From Janibacter melonis (GTDB lineage Bacteria > Actinomycetota > Actinomycetes > Actinomycetales > Dermatophilaceae), in NCBI RefSeq assembly GCF_020567375.1, contig NZ_JAJBZM010000002.1, positions 915,529-979,528 on the forward strand: a stretch of DNA of 64,000 bases, given 5' to 3'. The stretch's first letter is position 1, and each line of letters begins with the position of its first letter. The notes under the pieces were generated by a model. The model ran no database searches and was not told where the DNA came from. It saw nothing but the letters and a program-made list of their open reading frames with translations. This document shows positions 33,622-41,327 of the stretch, piece after piece. The position numbers and the translations under genes were made by a program.

Positions 33622-33639
33622 TGCAAAGATATGTTTGCA
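33622..33639 (+). promoter_or_regulatory. ArsR-type operator palindrome
   Basis: TGCAAA-GATATG-TTTGCA is an 18-bp inverted repeat in an AT-rich patch. It lies 31 bases before the preferred start of the HTH gene. The position and symmetry suit autorepression by the winged-helix protein encoded next. Confidence 0.55.
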
Positions 33640-33669
33640 GAGATGTCTATGTGGTTGTACCGTCGTCCT

Positions 33670-34290
33670 GTGCCCAGCTCGACGACCCCGGACCCGACCC
33701 AGCTCAAGGCCCTGACCCACCCCCTTCGCCTGCGGCTCCTCGCCCTGCTGCGCTCGGACGGCCCGGCGACCGCGACCAGCCTCGCGACCCGGCTGGGCAT
33801 CAACACCGGCGCGACGAGCTATCACCTGCGCCAGCTCGCCGAGCACGGCTTCATCGCCGAGGACGAGCAGCGGGGGAGCGGGCGCGACCGCTGGTGGCGG
33901 GCCGCGGCGGCGTGGACGAGCGTGCAGGAGAGCCCCGAGGCCGACGAGGCCGAGCGCGACACCCACGACGCCTTCTGGCAGGCCGCGCTCACCCAGCAGG
34001 TCCGGGTCCTCCAGGACGCGATCGCCGCGCGGTCGGCGCTGTCGCCGCAGTGGCGGCAGCTGACGACGAGCAGCGACGTCGCCGTCTGGGCGACGCCGGA
34101 GCAGGCGCAGGAGGTCTCGCGGCGCGTGCACGAGCTCTTCGAGCACCTCGCGACCCTCCCGCTCGTCGGCGACGAGCGCCCCCCGGGCACCCGTCCGCTC
34201 GGCGTCCAGGTGCACAGCTACGTCGTGCCCGACCACGACCACCCCGCGCCGGAGGACGTCGAGCCCGACGGGGAGCAGGACCTGCGATGA
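33670..34290 (+). CDS. ArsR-type winged-helix transcriptional regulator
   Basis: About 206 residues from the GTG at 33670. In-frame ATGs at 33631, 33643 and 33649 are alternatives, but they lie in or just after the operator and promoter-like DNA. The HTH (about 8-75) reads KALTHPLRLRLLALLRSDGP and NTGATSYHLRQLAEHGF, with an acidic-basic wing. The C-terminal half has conserved Trp/Glu helices typical of this HTH_20 group. The stop overlaps the MFS start (ATGA). It likely represses the transporter and itself. Confidence 0.88.
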   Translation: MPSSTTPDPTQLKALTHPLRLRLLALLRSDGPATATSLATRLGINTGATSYHLRQLAEHGFIAEDEQRGSGRDRWWRAAAAWTSVQESPEADEAERDTHDAFWQAALTQQVRVLQDAIAARSALSPQWRQLTTSSDVAVWATPEQAQEVSRRVHELFEHLATLPLVGDERPPGTRPLGVQVHSYVVPDHDHPAPEDVEPDGEQDLR

Positions 34291-35588
34291 GCCCCACCCG
34301 CGTCTACTACGTGCTGACCTTCACCCGGTGGTTCCCCACCGGCTTCGTCGTCGGGCTCTTCGTCCTCTGGGCGCTCGACCTCGGTCTCGGCACGGCGCAG
34401 GCGATGAGCGCGCTGGCGGCCATCGGGCTCGTCGTCGCCCTCCTCGAGCTGCCGACGAGCGGCTTCACCGACGTCTTCGGGCGTCGCCCCGTCTACGTCG
34501 CCGCCGCGGTCGTGCAGATCGCCGCCGCCGCGGCCTACCTCACGGCGAGCTCGTGGGGCACCTACCTCCTTGCCGGCGCCCTCATGGGCGTCTTCCGCGC
34601 GCTGGAGTCGGGCCCGCTCGAGGCGTGGTTCGTCGACGCCGTCCACGAGCGCACGCCCGGTGCCGACGTCGACCAGCCGCTCGCCCGTGCGGGCTCGATC
34701 ATCGGCGCGAGCATGGCGGCGAGCTCGCTGCTGTCCGGCGGCCTCGTCGCGTGGCACCCGATGGAGGGCCGGTCCGCGCTCGAGCTGCCGATGGCGCTCT
34801 TCGCGGTCCTCACCGTCGGGCACCTCGTCGCCGTCCTCGCCCTCATGCGCGAGGTCCCGCACCTGCACACCGACGCCGCCACCCCGGATCTGGCCGAGGC
34901 CGTCGAGCAGACCTCCGCCGGGCCGCTCGGTCGGGCCCTGGCCTCGGCGAAGGCCGCTCCGGCCGTCGTCGTCAGCGGTCTGCGCCTCGTCGCGACGAGC
35001 GCGGTGCTGCGCGGTCTCGTCCTCGCGAGCGGTCTCACCTCGGTCGTCATGGTGGTGCAGGAGACCTTCATGCCGATCCGGCTCGCGGAGCTCGTCGGCG
35101 GCCTCGACACGGCAGGCGCGCTCATGGGCCCGGTCGCGGCCGTCGGGTGGGGTGCCTTCTCGCTGGGTGCCGTCGCTGCGGGGCGGGTCTCGCGCCGCAT
35201 CGGCGTCGCCCGCACGGCGCTGCTCGGCCGGGCTGCCCACTGCGTCGGCGCTCTCGTCATGGGCGTCGTCCTCGGACCGGTCGCCCTCGTCGCCGCCTAC
35301 CTGCTCACCTACGGCGTCTTCGGCAGCGGCGTCATGCACCGTGCCCTGCTGCACCGCGAGGCGAGCGCCAGCAACCGGGCGACCGTCCTGTCGATCGACT
35401 CGATGGTCTCCTTCTTCGCCTTCGCCGTCGTCTCCCCGTCGCTGGGGCTGCTCGCCGAGCGCACCTCGACCCAGGCCGCGGTCGTCACCGCTGCCCTCGT
35501 CGGGCTCGCCGCCCTCGTCGGCTACCTGCCCGCCCTCCGGGCGGAGCGCGTCCGGGGCGATTCGTCACCGGCCGCCGCGGCCGCATAG
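34287..35588 (+). CDS. MFS transporter (12 TM)
   Basis: A 433-residue major facilitator protein. Motif A-like sequence is GFTDVFGRRPVYVAAA after helix 2, and SGPLEAWFVDAVHE follows in helix 4-5, a feature of the group related to tetracycline/macrolide-type exporters. The long central loop is rich in His/Asp/Thr. It is translationally coupled to the ArsR-type regulator, giving a typical ligand-inducible efflux pair. The substrate is unknown. The stop codon overlaps a possible promoter for the helicase gene. Confidence 0.88.
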   Translation: MSPTRVYYVLTFTRWFPTGFVVGLFVLWALDLGLGTAQAMSALAAIGLVVALLELPTSGFTDVFGRRPVYVAAAVVQIAAAAAYLTASSWGTYLLAGALMGVFRALESGPLEAWFVDAVHERTPGADVDQPLARAGSIIGASMAASSLLSGGLVAWHPMEGRSALELPMALFAVLTVGHLVAVLALMREVPHLHTDAATPDLAEAVEQTSAGPLGRALASAKAAPAVVVSGLRLVATSAVLRGLVLASGLTSVVMVVQETFMPIRLAELVGGLDTAGALMGPVAAVGWGAFSLGAVAAGRVSRRIGVARTALLGRAAHCVGALVMGVVLGPVALVAAYLLTYGVFGSGVMHRALLHREASASNRATVLSIDSMVSFFAFAVVSPSLGLLAERTSTQAAVVTAALVGLAALVGYLPALRAERVRGDSSPAAAAA

Positions 35589-35794
35589 ACTGGTTGCAAC
35601 GGCCCGCCCAGTTCTGCTGCGGACCACCGCACCTGATCGCTCATCTGACGCCGATCGGTGCCGGCACCACGACGGTGCCCCGGAGAGACCTCCTGGACCT
35701 GCCTCGCAGGGCCGACGTCTGTTCGCCGATGCGCCGCGGCACCCTGCCGCGCCGGGCAGGACGACCACCACCACAGATGTGGAGCACCACCCGT
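35586..35794 (+). promoter_or_regulatory. Promoter and long structured leader of the DEAD-box gene
   Basis: TAGACT (35586-35591) is a plausible -10. The helicase ATG is at 35795, leaving a leader of about 195 bases. The leader contains several short inverted repeats, among them the 12-bp palindrome GGTGCCGGCACC near 35660. Long leaders are common on cold- or stress-regulated RNA helicase genes. No known riboswitch was recognised and no small gene is supported in the leader. Confidence 0.4.
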
Positions 35795-37273
35795 ATGACT
35801 CAGCCTGCACAGGCCCAGGGCTTCGCCGACCTCGGCGTGCCCACCCCCTTCGTCACCGTCCTCGCCGACCGCGGGATCACGGTGCCGACCCCCATCCAGG
35901 CCGCGACGCTGCCCGACTCGCTCGCGGGTCGCGACGTCCTCGGCCGTGGCCGGACCGGCTCCGGCAAGACCTTCGCCTTCCTCCTGCCGCTCGTCACCCG
36001 GCTCACCGAGGAGCCGCGCCGCCCGGCCTCGCGCCGCCCCCGCGCGCTGATCCTCGCCCCCACCCGTGAGCTCGTCTCGCAGATCGAGGAGTCCTTCCTC
36101 GACCTGACGAAGGGGACGAAGCTCACCAGCCGCACCGTCTTCGGCGGCGTCGGCCAGGGCCCGCAGGTCGAGGCCATGCGTCGCGGCGTCGACGTCGTCA
36201 TCGCCTGCCCCGGTCGTCTCGAGGACCTCATGGGCCAGGGTCACGTCAGCCTCGACGACATCGAGGTGACGATCCTCGACGAGGCCGACCACATGGCCGA
36301 CCTCGGCTTCCTGCCCGGCGTGAAGCGGATCCTCGACAAGACCCCGCGCGACGGCCAGCGCATGCTCTTCAGCGCCACCCTCGACGCGGGCGTCGACGTC
36401 CTCGTCAAGCGCTACCTCCAGCAGCCGGTCACGCACGAGGCCGACTCGGCGCAGTCGCCGGTCCTCACGATGGAGCACCACGTGCTCGCTGTGAGCCCCG
36501 ACACCCACCTGCCCGTGCTCGTCGACCTCGTCGCCGCACCCGGCCGCACGGTCGTCTTCACCCGCACCAAGCACCGGGCGAAGAAGATCGCCCGCCAGCT
36601 CAACGCCGAGGGCGTGCCCGCGGTCGAGCTCCACGGCAACCTCAGCCAGGGCGCCCGCACGCGGACGATGACGGCCTTCCACTCCGGCACGGCGAGCACC
36701 CTCGTCGCGACCGACATCGCCGCCCGCGGCATTCACGTCGACGACGTCTCGCTCGTCGTGCACGCCGACCCGCCGGTCGAGCACAAGGCGTACCTGCACC
36801 GCTCGGGCCGCACCGCCCGCGCCGGCAGCAAGGGCACCGTCATCACGCTCATGACCCCCGACCAGCGCCGCGACGTCCGCGACCTCATGCGCAAGGCCGG
36901 CATCACCGCGACGACCCACCAGGTCTCCGCCGGGCACCCCGTCCTGTCCGAGCTCGCCCCCGGCGAGCGCAGCTACCCCGGCGGCTTCGTCGCCGAGGTG
37001 CCCGCCTCGGGCGGCGCGAAGGGGGGCCGCTCCGGTGGTCGCTCCACGGGCTCGGCCTCGGGTGGTGGCCGCTCCGGCGGTCGTCCCGCCGGCGGTCGCT
37101 CCGGTGGTGGCCGCGGTGGCCAGACCTCGGGTCGCTCCGGTGGCCAGGGCTCCGGCCGCTCAGGCGGTCAGGGTGGCGGTCGCCCCGGCGGCAGCCGTGG
37201 CCCGCGCTCGGCGTCCTCCGCCGGCGGCAGCGTCACCCGATTCTCGACGAGCACCCGCGCCGGCAGCCGCTGA
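35795..37273 (+). CDS. DEAD-box ATP-dependent RNA helicase with RGG/GS-rich tail
   Basis: A 492-residue helicase. The Q-motif region is PTPIQAATLPDSL, motif I GRTGSGKTFAF, Ia PTRELVSQIEE, II ILDEADHMADLG, III FSATLD, and VI YLHRSGRTARAG, all intact. The C-terminal 85 residues are nearly all Gly/Ser/Arg/Gln in SGGRSG-type repeats, an RNA-binding and phase-separating tail. The ATG at 35795 is used; ATG at 35777 is also in frame. Likely roles are rRNA maturation or mRNA decay in the cold. A strong terminator follows. Confidence 0.95.
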   Translation: MTQPAQAQGFADLGVPTPFVTVLADRGITVPTPIQAATLPDSLAGRDVLGRGRTGSGKTFAFLLPLVTRLTEEPRRPASRRPRALILAPTRELVSQIEESFLDLTKGTKLTSRTVFGGVGQGPQVEAMRRGVDVVIACPGRLEDLMGQGHVSLDDIEVTILDEADHMADLGFLPGVKRILDKTPRDGQRMLFSATLDAGVDVLVKRYLQQPVTHEADSAQSPVLTMEHHVLAVSPDTHLPVLVDLVAAPGRTVVFTRTKHRAKKIARQLNAEGVPAVELHGNLSQGARTRTMTAFHSGTASTLVATDIAARGIHVDDVSLVVHADPPVEHKAYLHRSGRTARAGSKGTVITLMTPDQRRDVRDLMRKAGITATTHQVSAGHPVLSELAPGERSYPGGFVAEVPASGGAKGGRSGGRSTGSASGGGRSGGRPAGGRSGGGRGGQTSGRSGGQGSGRSGGQGGGRPGGSRGPRSASSAGGSVTRFSTSTRAGSR

Positions 37274-37287
37274 CGCACCCGCTCCTG

Positions 37288-37326
37288 ACGAAGGCCCCCG
37301 CACCGATCCGGTGCCGGGGCCTTCGT
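37288..37326 (+). terminator. Strong terminator after the helicase gene
   Basis: Arms 37288-37305 and 37309-37326 form an 18-bp stem with a single C-C mismatch and a three-base loop. It lies 14 bases past the stop codon. There is no long T-tract, as is usual in this GC-rich genome. Confidence 0.8.
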
Positions 37327-37364
37327 CGTGCGGTGCGGCGCCCAAGGATCCGAGGGCCCGAGCC

Positions 37365-37418
37365 TGAGCGCGAATCGCCGCTACGCCGATGACGCAGCGG
37401 CGATCCGCGCTCACCGAC
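37365..37418. repeat. 54-bp hairpin repeat, left copy flanking the DUF6642 gene
   Basis: This copy differs from the one at 38143-38196 by one base in 54. Arms of about 20 bp (37366-37385 and 37393-37412) enclose a 7-base loop. The stem mismatches are A-C on the plus strand and G-U on the minus strand. It lies after the helicase terminator and 146 bases before the caspase-like gene. The identity extends through the loop and the flanking CACCGAC, so common descent or mobility, not only shared terminator function, is indicated. Confidence 0.85.
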
Positions 37419-37563
37419 GTGGAGCTCTTCGGCGCTGAGGCGGGGTTAGCTGTCGCCTTACCTTCACCTAGACGTGTGATCACGTGCATACGACTCCTGG
37501 CTTCACTAGCGTGACGACCAGGCCGGCAGATCGGCACGCGTGAACGATCAGGGTGGAGGAACT

Positions 37564-38145
37564 GTGGCGACGAACGGCATCTACTGCCTCGAAGGTGAGT
37601 GGGACGCTGACCTGCGCAAGAGACAGAGTGTCCAGCCTGTGCTCCAGATGCTCGAGAGCCTGGGGATGATCAAGTTCATCCACCGTGACGTCGCGACGAG
37701 AGAGGAGCTCGAGCACTACCTCGCGCGATGGGAGCGCAGCACCTACGACGACTACCAGGTGCTGTACCTCGCGACTCACGGAGACCGGTCGACCATCTCG
37801 TGGTCGTCGCACAACTCGATGACGTTGGACGGGCTCGCTGACGCCCTCGGCGACACAGCCCAGGGGTGCTACGTCTACCTCGGTGGTTGCAGCGTGCTGG
37901 CGTCCGAGGAGGACGCCTCGCGGTTCGTCCGCAAGACCGGTGCGGCCGCACTCTGCGGGTACCGCAAGGACGTGGACTGGATCGAGGGCGCGGCATTCGA
38001 GCTCATCATGCTCGACGCGCTGGCCAACCACACGGGTCGTCCCAAGACGCTCTTCATATCACTGATGAAGCGCCATTCCCAGCTCGCTGCCCTGTACGAA
38101 TTTGTGCTCGTCACGAAGGCAGAGGTCTTCTCCAGCAAGAAGTGA
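37564..38145 (+). CDS. DUF6642 family caspase-like protein
   Basis: A 193-residue soluble protein. It opens NGIYCLEGEWDADLRKR, then FIHRDVATREELEHYLARW, the first caspase-like strand with His72 in VLYLATHGDR, and the second with Cys109 in VYLGGCSVLA. Next comes GYRKDVDWIEGAAFELIMLDAL. The H/C dyad and Rossmann-like strand order resemble clan CD (caspase/CHAT) peptidases. The family match (DUF6642) is from memory and the protease role is inference. GTG at 37564 has GGAGG at 37555-37559, preferred over an upstream GTG at 37540. Codon use is less GC-rich than neighbours, and hairpin repeats flank it, which suggests acquisition. Confidence 0.75.
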   Translation: MATNGIYCLEGEWDADLRKRQSVQPVLQMLESLGMIKFIHRDVATREELEHYLARWERSTYDDYQVLYLATHGDRSTISWSSHNSMTLDGLADALGDTAQGCYVYLGGCSVLASEEDASRFVRKTGAAALCGYRKDVDWIEGAAFELIMLDALANHTGRPKTLFISLMKRHSQLAALYEFVLVTKAEVFSSKK

Positions 38146-38196
38146 GCGCGAATCGCCGCTACGCCGATGACGTAGCGGCGATCCGCGCTCACCGAC
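38143..38196. repeat. 54-bp hairpin repeat, right copy flanking the DUF6642 gene
   Basis: The repeat begins with the TGA stop of the caspase-like gene. Arms 38144-38163 and 38171-38190 pair at 19 of 20 positions around CCGATGA. It sits between convergent genes and may terminate both. The near-perfect match to 37365-37418 marks the two ends of a 0.83-kb segment. Confidence 0.85.
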
Positions 38197-38222
38197 TGGT
38201 CGGGAACCGGGGCGAAGGGGGG

Positions 38223-38990
38223 TCAGGGGGCCCAGGGCCTCAGCAGCTGCGCCATCGGGTCGCCGAGCGCCATCTGGAGCAGCGGCCCGAAGGTGATGCG
38301 CTGCACGCCGGCGGCCTTGAGCTCCTCGAAGGAGCCCGACATCGACCCGTCGACGGGGTGGGCCGTGACGTTGAGCGGGGTGCTCACGGCGTCGAGCATC
38401 GCGCGCAGCGCGGCGACGTCGGGCAGGCGTACGGGGTAGAGGCTGCGCGCCCCGGCCTGCTCGCAGGCCTGCATGCGGGTGATCGCCTCGGCGAGCGGGT
38501 CGGCGAACTTCTCGGTGCCGTGCACGAGAGCGTCGGTGCGCGCGTTGATGACGAGCTCGACCCCGGCGGCGTCGGCAGCCTGGCGCAGCGCGCCGATGTA
38601 GTCCGCGTGCTCCGCGACCTCGCGGACCCGTCCCCCTTCGCCGTGCACCGTGTCCTCGACGTTGATGCCGACGGCGCCCGCCTCGAGGACCCGTTCGACG
38701 AGCTCTGCCGCGGGGGTGCCGTACCCGGACTCGACGTCGGCGGTCACGGGCAGGTCGACGCTCGCGCAGATCCGCGAGATGCCGTCGAGCGCGTCGTCGA
38801 GGGTCATGCCCTCCCCGTCCTGCTGCCCACGGCTGTCGGCGAGCGGGTGGCTGCCGATGCTCAGCCCGAGGAAGCCGGCGTCAGCGGCCGCACGGGCGCT
38901 CCACGCGTCCCACACGGTCGGCAGGACGAGGGTCTCGCCCGTGTGGTGGAGTCGGAGCAGCTCGCTGGCCTTGGTCTGGATGTCGCTCAT
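38223..38990 (-). CDS. Isocitrate lyase/PEP phosphonomutase family protein
   Basis: A 255-residue TIM-barrel enzyme. Its marks are VLPTVWDAWSARAAADAGF, the metal-binding VTADVESGYG, GINVEDTVHGEGG and VINARTDALVHG. The lyase signature KKCGH is absent, so it belongs to the large oxaloacetate-decarboxylase/PEP-mutase-like subgroup, which cleaves or rearranges C-C or P-C bonds in small 2-oxo acids. The precise substrate is unknown. The ATG is at 38990. It is downstream of the SDR gene on the same strand but separated by a strong hairpin. Confidence 0.88.
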   Translation of the reverse strand: MSDIQTKASELLRLHHTGETLVLPTVWDAWSARAAADAGFLGLSIGSHPLADSRGQQDGEGMTLDDALDGISRICASVDLPVTADVESGYGTPAAELVERVLEAGAVGINVEDTVHGEGGRVREVAEHADYIGALRQAADAAGVELVINARTDALVHGTEKFADPLAEAITRMQACEQAGARSLYPVRLPDVAALRAMLDAVSTPLNVTAHPVDGSMSGSFEELKAAGVQRITFGPLLQMALGDPMAQLLRPWAP

Positions 38991-39016
38991 GCCACGACGA
39001 TGGCAGACCGGACGGG

Positions 39017-39044
39017 CGAAGGGGGCGCGTCGGCGCCCCCTTCG
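39017..39044 (-). terminator. Terminator built from inverted CGAAGGGG octamers
   Basis: CGAAGGGGGCGC (39017-39028) pairs perfectly with GCGCCCCCTTCG (39033-39044) across a four-base loop. It lies 30 bases past the SDR stop on the minus strand. Each arm contains the over-represented octamer, in opposite orientations. Confidence 0.75.
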
Positions 39045-39073
39045 TCCAGGGTTCACCCGCCCGTCGGCCGGCC

Positions 39074-39937
39074 CTAGAAGATCGGCTTGCCGCCGGTGAC
39101 GCCGAGGACCGTGCCTGAGACGTAGGACGCCTCGTCGGAGGCGAGGAAGACGTAGGCCGCGGCGACCTCGACGGGATGACCGGCACGGCCGAGCGGGGTG
39201 TCGGCGCCAAAGCCCTCGACCTTGTCCGCAGCCATCGTCGCAGGGATGAGCGGGGTCCAGATGGGCCCGGGCGCGACGGCGTTGACGCGGGTGCCGGCGG
39301 GGCCCAGCTCGGCGGCGAGGTTGACGACGAGGTTGTTGAGGGCGGCCTTCGTCGCCGCGTAGTCGAGCAGGTGGCTCGAGGGCTCCATCGCCTGGATCGA
39401 CGTCGTGACGATGACCGACCCGCCGGCGAGCTCTTCGGCGAGCTCGCGCACGAGCCAGAAGGGTCCGAAGACGTTGGTCTCGAAGGTGCGCACCACCTGG
39501 TCCGCGGGGAAGTCCGCCAGCTCGTCGTGGGTCATCTGGTACGCGGCGTTGCACACGAGCACGTCGACGCCCCCGAGCTGCTCGACGGCGTCGCGGGCGA
39601 CCTGCACGTTGGCCTCGTGCGTGCGCAGGTCGGCGGGCAGGAGCACGCAGCGGCGCCCCTCGGCCTCGACGAGCGCCTTCGTCTGCTCGGCGTCGGCCTG
39701 CTCCTGGGGCAGGTGCGCGACGGCGACGTCGGCGCCCTCCTTGGCGAAGGTCACGGCGACCGCCCGGCCGATCCCGGAGTCGCCCCCGGTGATCAGGGCG
39801 CGGCGCCCGGTGAGGCGCTCGCGGCCGGTCCACGTGCTCTCGCCGTGGTCGGCCGGCGGGTCGAGCTCGGCCGTGGTGCCCGGCCAGTCCTGGGTCTGCG
39901 GGGGGATGGCGGACAGGTCTGCTCGATCGGGGCTCAT
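39074..39937 (-). CDS. SDR family oxidoreductase (stress-type, YhdF-like)
   Basis: A 287-residue short-chain dehydrogenase. It has the roughly 40-residue N-terminal extension PPQTQDWPG...ADHGESTW characteristic of the general-stress SDR group. The NAD(P) site is ALITGGDSGIGRAVAV, then VCNAAYQ (an NAG-like motif), the active-site Ser in VTTSIQ, Tyr-x3-Lys in LDYAATKAAL, and NAVAPGPIWTPL. The ATG is at 39937. The substrate is unknown; relatives are induced by salt or starvation. Confidence 0.92.
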   Translation of the reverse strand: MSPDRADLSAIPPQTQDWPGTTAELDPPADHGESTWTGRERLTGRRALITGGDSGIGRAVAVTFAKEGADVAVAHLPQEQADAEQTKALVEAEGRRCVLLPADLRTHEANVQVARDAVEQLGGVDVLVCNAAYQMTHDELADFPADQVVRTFETNVFGPFWLVRELAEELAGGSVIVTTSIQAMEPSSHLLDYAATKAALNNLVVNLAAELGPAGTRVNAVAPGPIWTPLIPATMAADKVEGFGADTPLGRAGHPVEVAAAYVFLASDEASYVSGTVLGVTGGKPIF

Positions 39938-40053
39938 CGACCCTGTCTACCGGCGCCGCCCGGGGCGGGTCGTCACCCGAGGGGGTGCGATCTCCCGCTG
40001 GGCCCTCCCCGCGCGGCTAGCGTCGGGAGGACCCGTGACGAAGGAGGAACCCC

Positions 40054-40338
40054 ATGGCCAAGGACTCGAGCGCGAAGGGCGACCCCGGCCCATCCGTGAA
40101 GGACCCGGAGGTCTACGAGGCCCTGCGCGACGACGGCGCGAGCAAGGAGAAGGCAGCCCGGATCGCCAACGCCGCGGCCAAGAGCTCTCGCTCGCAGGTC
40201 GGGCGCAAGGGCGGTCACGGCGAGGACTACGACGAGCGCACGAAGGACGAGCTCATGGAGCGCGCCCGTGAGCTCGACATCGAGGGTCGCTCGTCGATGA
40301 CGAAGGACGAGCTGATCGACGCGCTGCGCAACCACTGA
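40054..40338 (+). CDS. Small basic/acidic protein with C-terminal Rho_N (SAP-like) domain
   Basis: A 94-residue protein. The N-terminal half (DPEVYEALRDDGASKEKAARIANAA) is a conserved actinobacterial module (DUF7218-like), followed by a Lys/Gly linker. The last 40 residues are TKDELMERARELDIEGRSSM and TKDELIDALRNH, a Rho_N/SAP nucleic-acid-binding fold. The ATG at 40054 has AAGGAGGA. It probably binds DNA or RNA; its biological role is unknown. It may be stress-induced together with the divergent SDR. Confidence 0.85.
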   Translation: MAKDSSAKGDPGPSVKDPEVYEALRDDGASKEKAARIANAAAKSSRSQVGRKGGHGEDYDERTKDELMERARELDIEGRSSMTKDELIDALRNH

Positions 40339-40360
40339 GCGCCGGGGTGGCCCGAGCGCC

Positions 40361-41164
40361 TCAGCCGAAGACGGTCACCGTCTGCCGGCTGATGGCGACG
40401 AGCGTGCCGTCGGGCCGCCACACGTGCGCGTGGGTGTGCCCGTAGCCGTGCCCGGCGTGGTCGGTGCGCACCTCGTAGGCCCAGTAGGCGTCGGGCTCGG
40501 CGGTGACGTCCTCGACGAGCTCGAGGGTCCACGTGAGGCTGCTCGCCGGGCGCGGCTGCGCGAGCATCTGGATGACGGCCGGCGGCCACGCGTCGACGAG
40601 CGAGACGAAGTGCTCCTCGCCGAAGGTCGGGGTCGGCTCGCGGAAGCGCATCCAGCCGAGCATGTGAGAGGTCGACGCCGTCGTGTACGGCATGCCGCCG
40701 TCGGCCAGGCGCAGGTCGACATGGGCGAAGAAGTCCGGGGTCACCCCCGGGACGTGGGGCAGCGCGGTCGTCTCGTCCGGCGATGGCAGGACCGGGTAGG
40801 CGGCAGAGGGGGCGACGGAGACCGTCGAGGCCCGCTCCGCGCCGAGGCTCGCGAGCAGGACGGCGACGACCGCGCCGTCCTGGCGCATCGTCACCTGCCC
40901 CTGCGTGACGCTCGAGCCGGCCCGCAGGACGCTGACGTCGAGGTCGGCTGGGCCGGCCGTCGCCGGAGCGACGAAGGAGACGGTCAGGGAGCGAAGGGGG
41001 AGCCCCTGCGAGGCCCCCTCGAGGCGGCCGCGCAGCGCCGCGAGCATCACCCCGGCGACGACCCCGCCGTAGGTCGCCCGACCCTGTCCCCAGCCGGCCG
41101 CGAGGCGACCGGACCCGGCTCTCGCGGAGTCGAGCATCGACTGCAGATCACCATCGTGCGTCAT
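40361..41164 (-). CDS. Acyl-CoA thioesterase family protein (TesB/4HBT-like)
   Basis: A 267-residue double-hotdog protein. The N-terminal half contains WGQGRATYGGVVAGVMLAAL and the beta strands LRSLTVSFVAPATAGPADL. The C-terminal half has FVSLVDAWPPAV and SLTWTLELV. This pattern matches thioesterase families related to TesB (acyl-CoA thioesterase II). The ATG at 41164 is preferred to an upstream ATG at 41254 that would extend into the promoter of the divergent MerR gene. It probably hydrolyses medium- or long-chain acyl-CoA. Confidence 0.83.
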   Translation of the reverse strand: MTHDGDLQSMLDSARAGSGRLAAGWGQGRATYGGVVAGVMLAALRGRLEGASQGLPLRSLTVSFVAPATAGPADLDVSVLRAGSSVTQGQVTMRQDGAVVAVLLASLGAERASTVSVAPSAAYPVLPSPDETTALPHVPGVTPDFFAHVDLRLADGGMPYTTASTSHMLGWMRFREPTPTFGEEHFVSLVDAWPPAVIQMLAQPRPASSLTWTLELVEDVTAEPDAYWAYEVRTDHAGHGYGHTHAHVWRPDGTLVAISRQTVTVFG

Positions 41165-41315
41165 GCGGCAGATCCTGCCATCAGGCGCAGGTCCGCCTCT
41201 CCACGAGGGGGTGGACAGGCAGATCCCCGAAGATCCAGGAGGAAAACCGACCAAGATCCCCTGACCTGCACCGACGTGACAAACCTTTGTCCAGGGTTGG
41301 GCTTGCCAACCTTCC

Positions 41316-41321
41316 TACACT
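41316..41321 (+). promoter_or_regulatory. -10 element of the MerR gene, leaderless
   Basis: TACACT ends six bases before the GTG at 41328, in an unusually AT-rich patch (41275-41330). No Shine-Dalgarno is present. The -35 is unclear, which is common for activator-dependent promoters. Confidence 0.5.
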
Positions 41322-41327
41322 GGTCGT

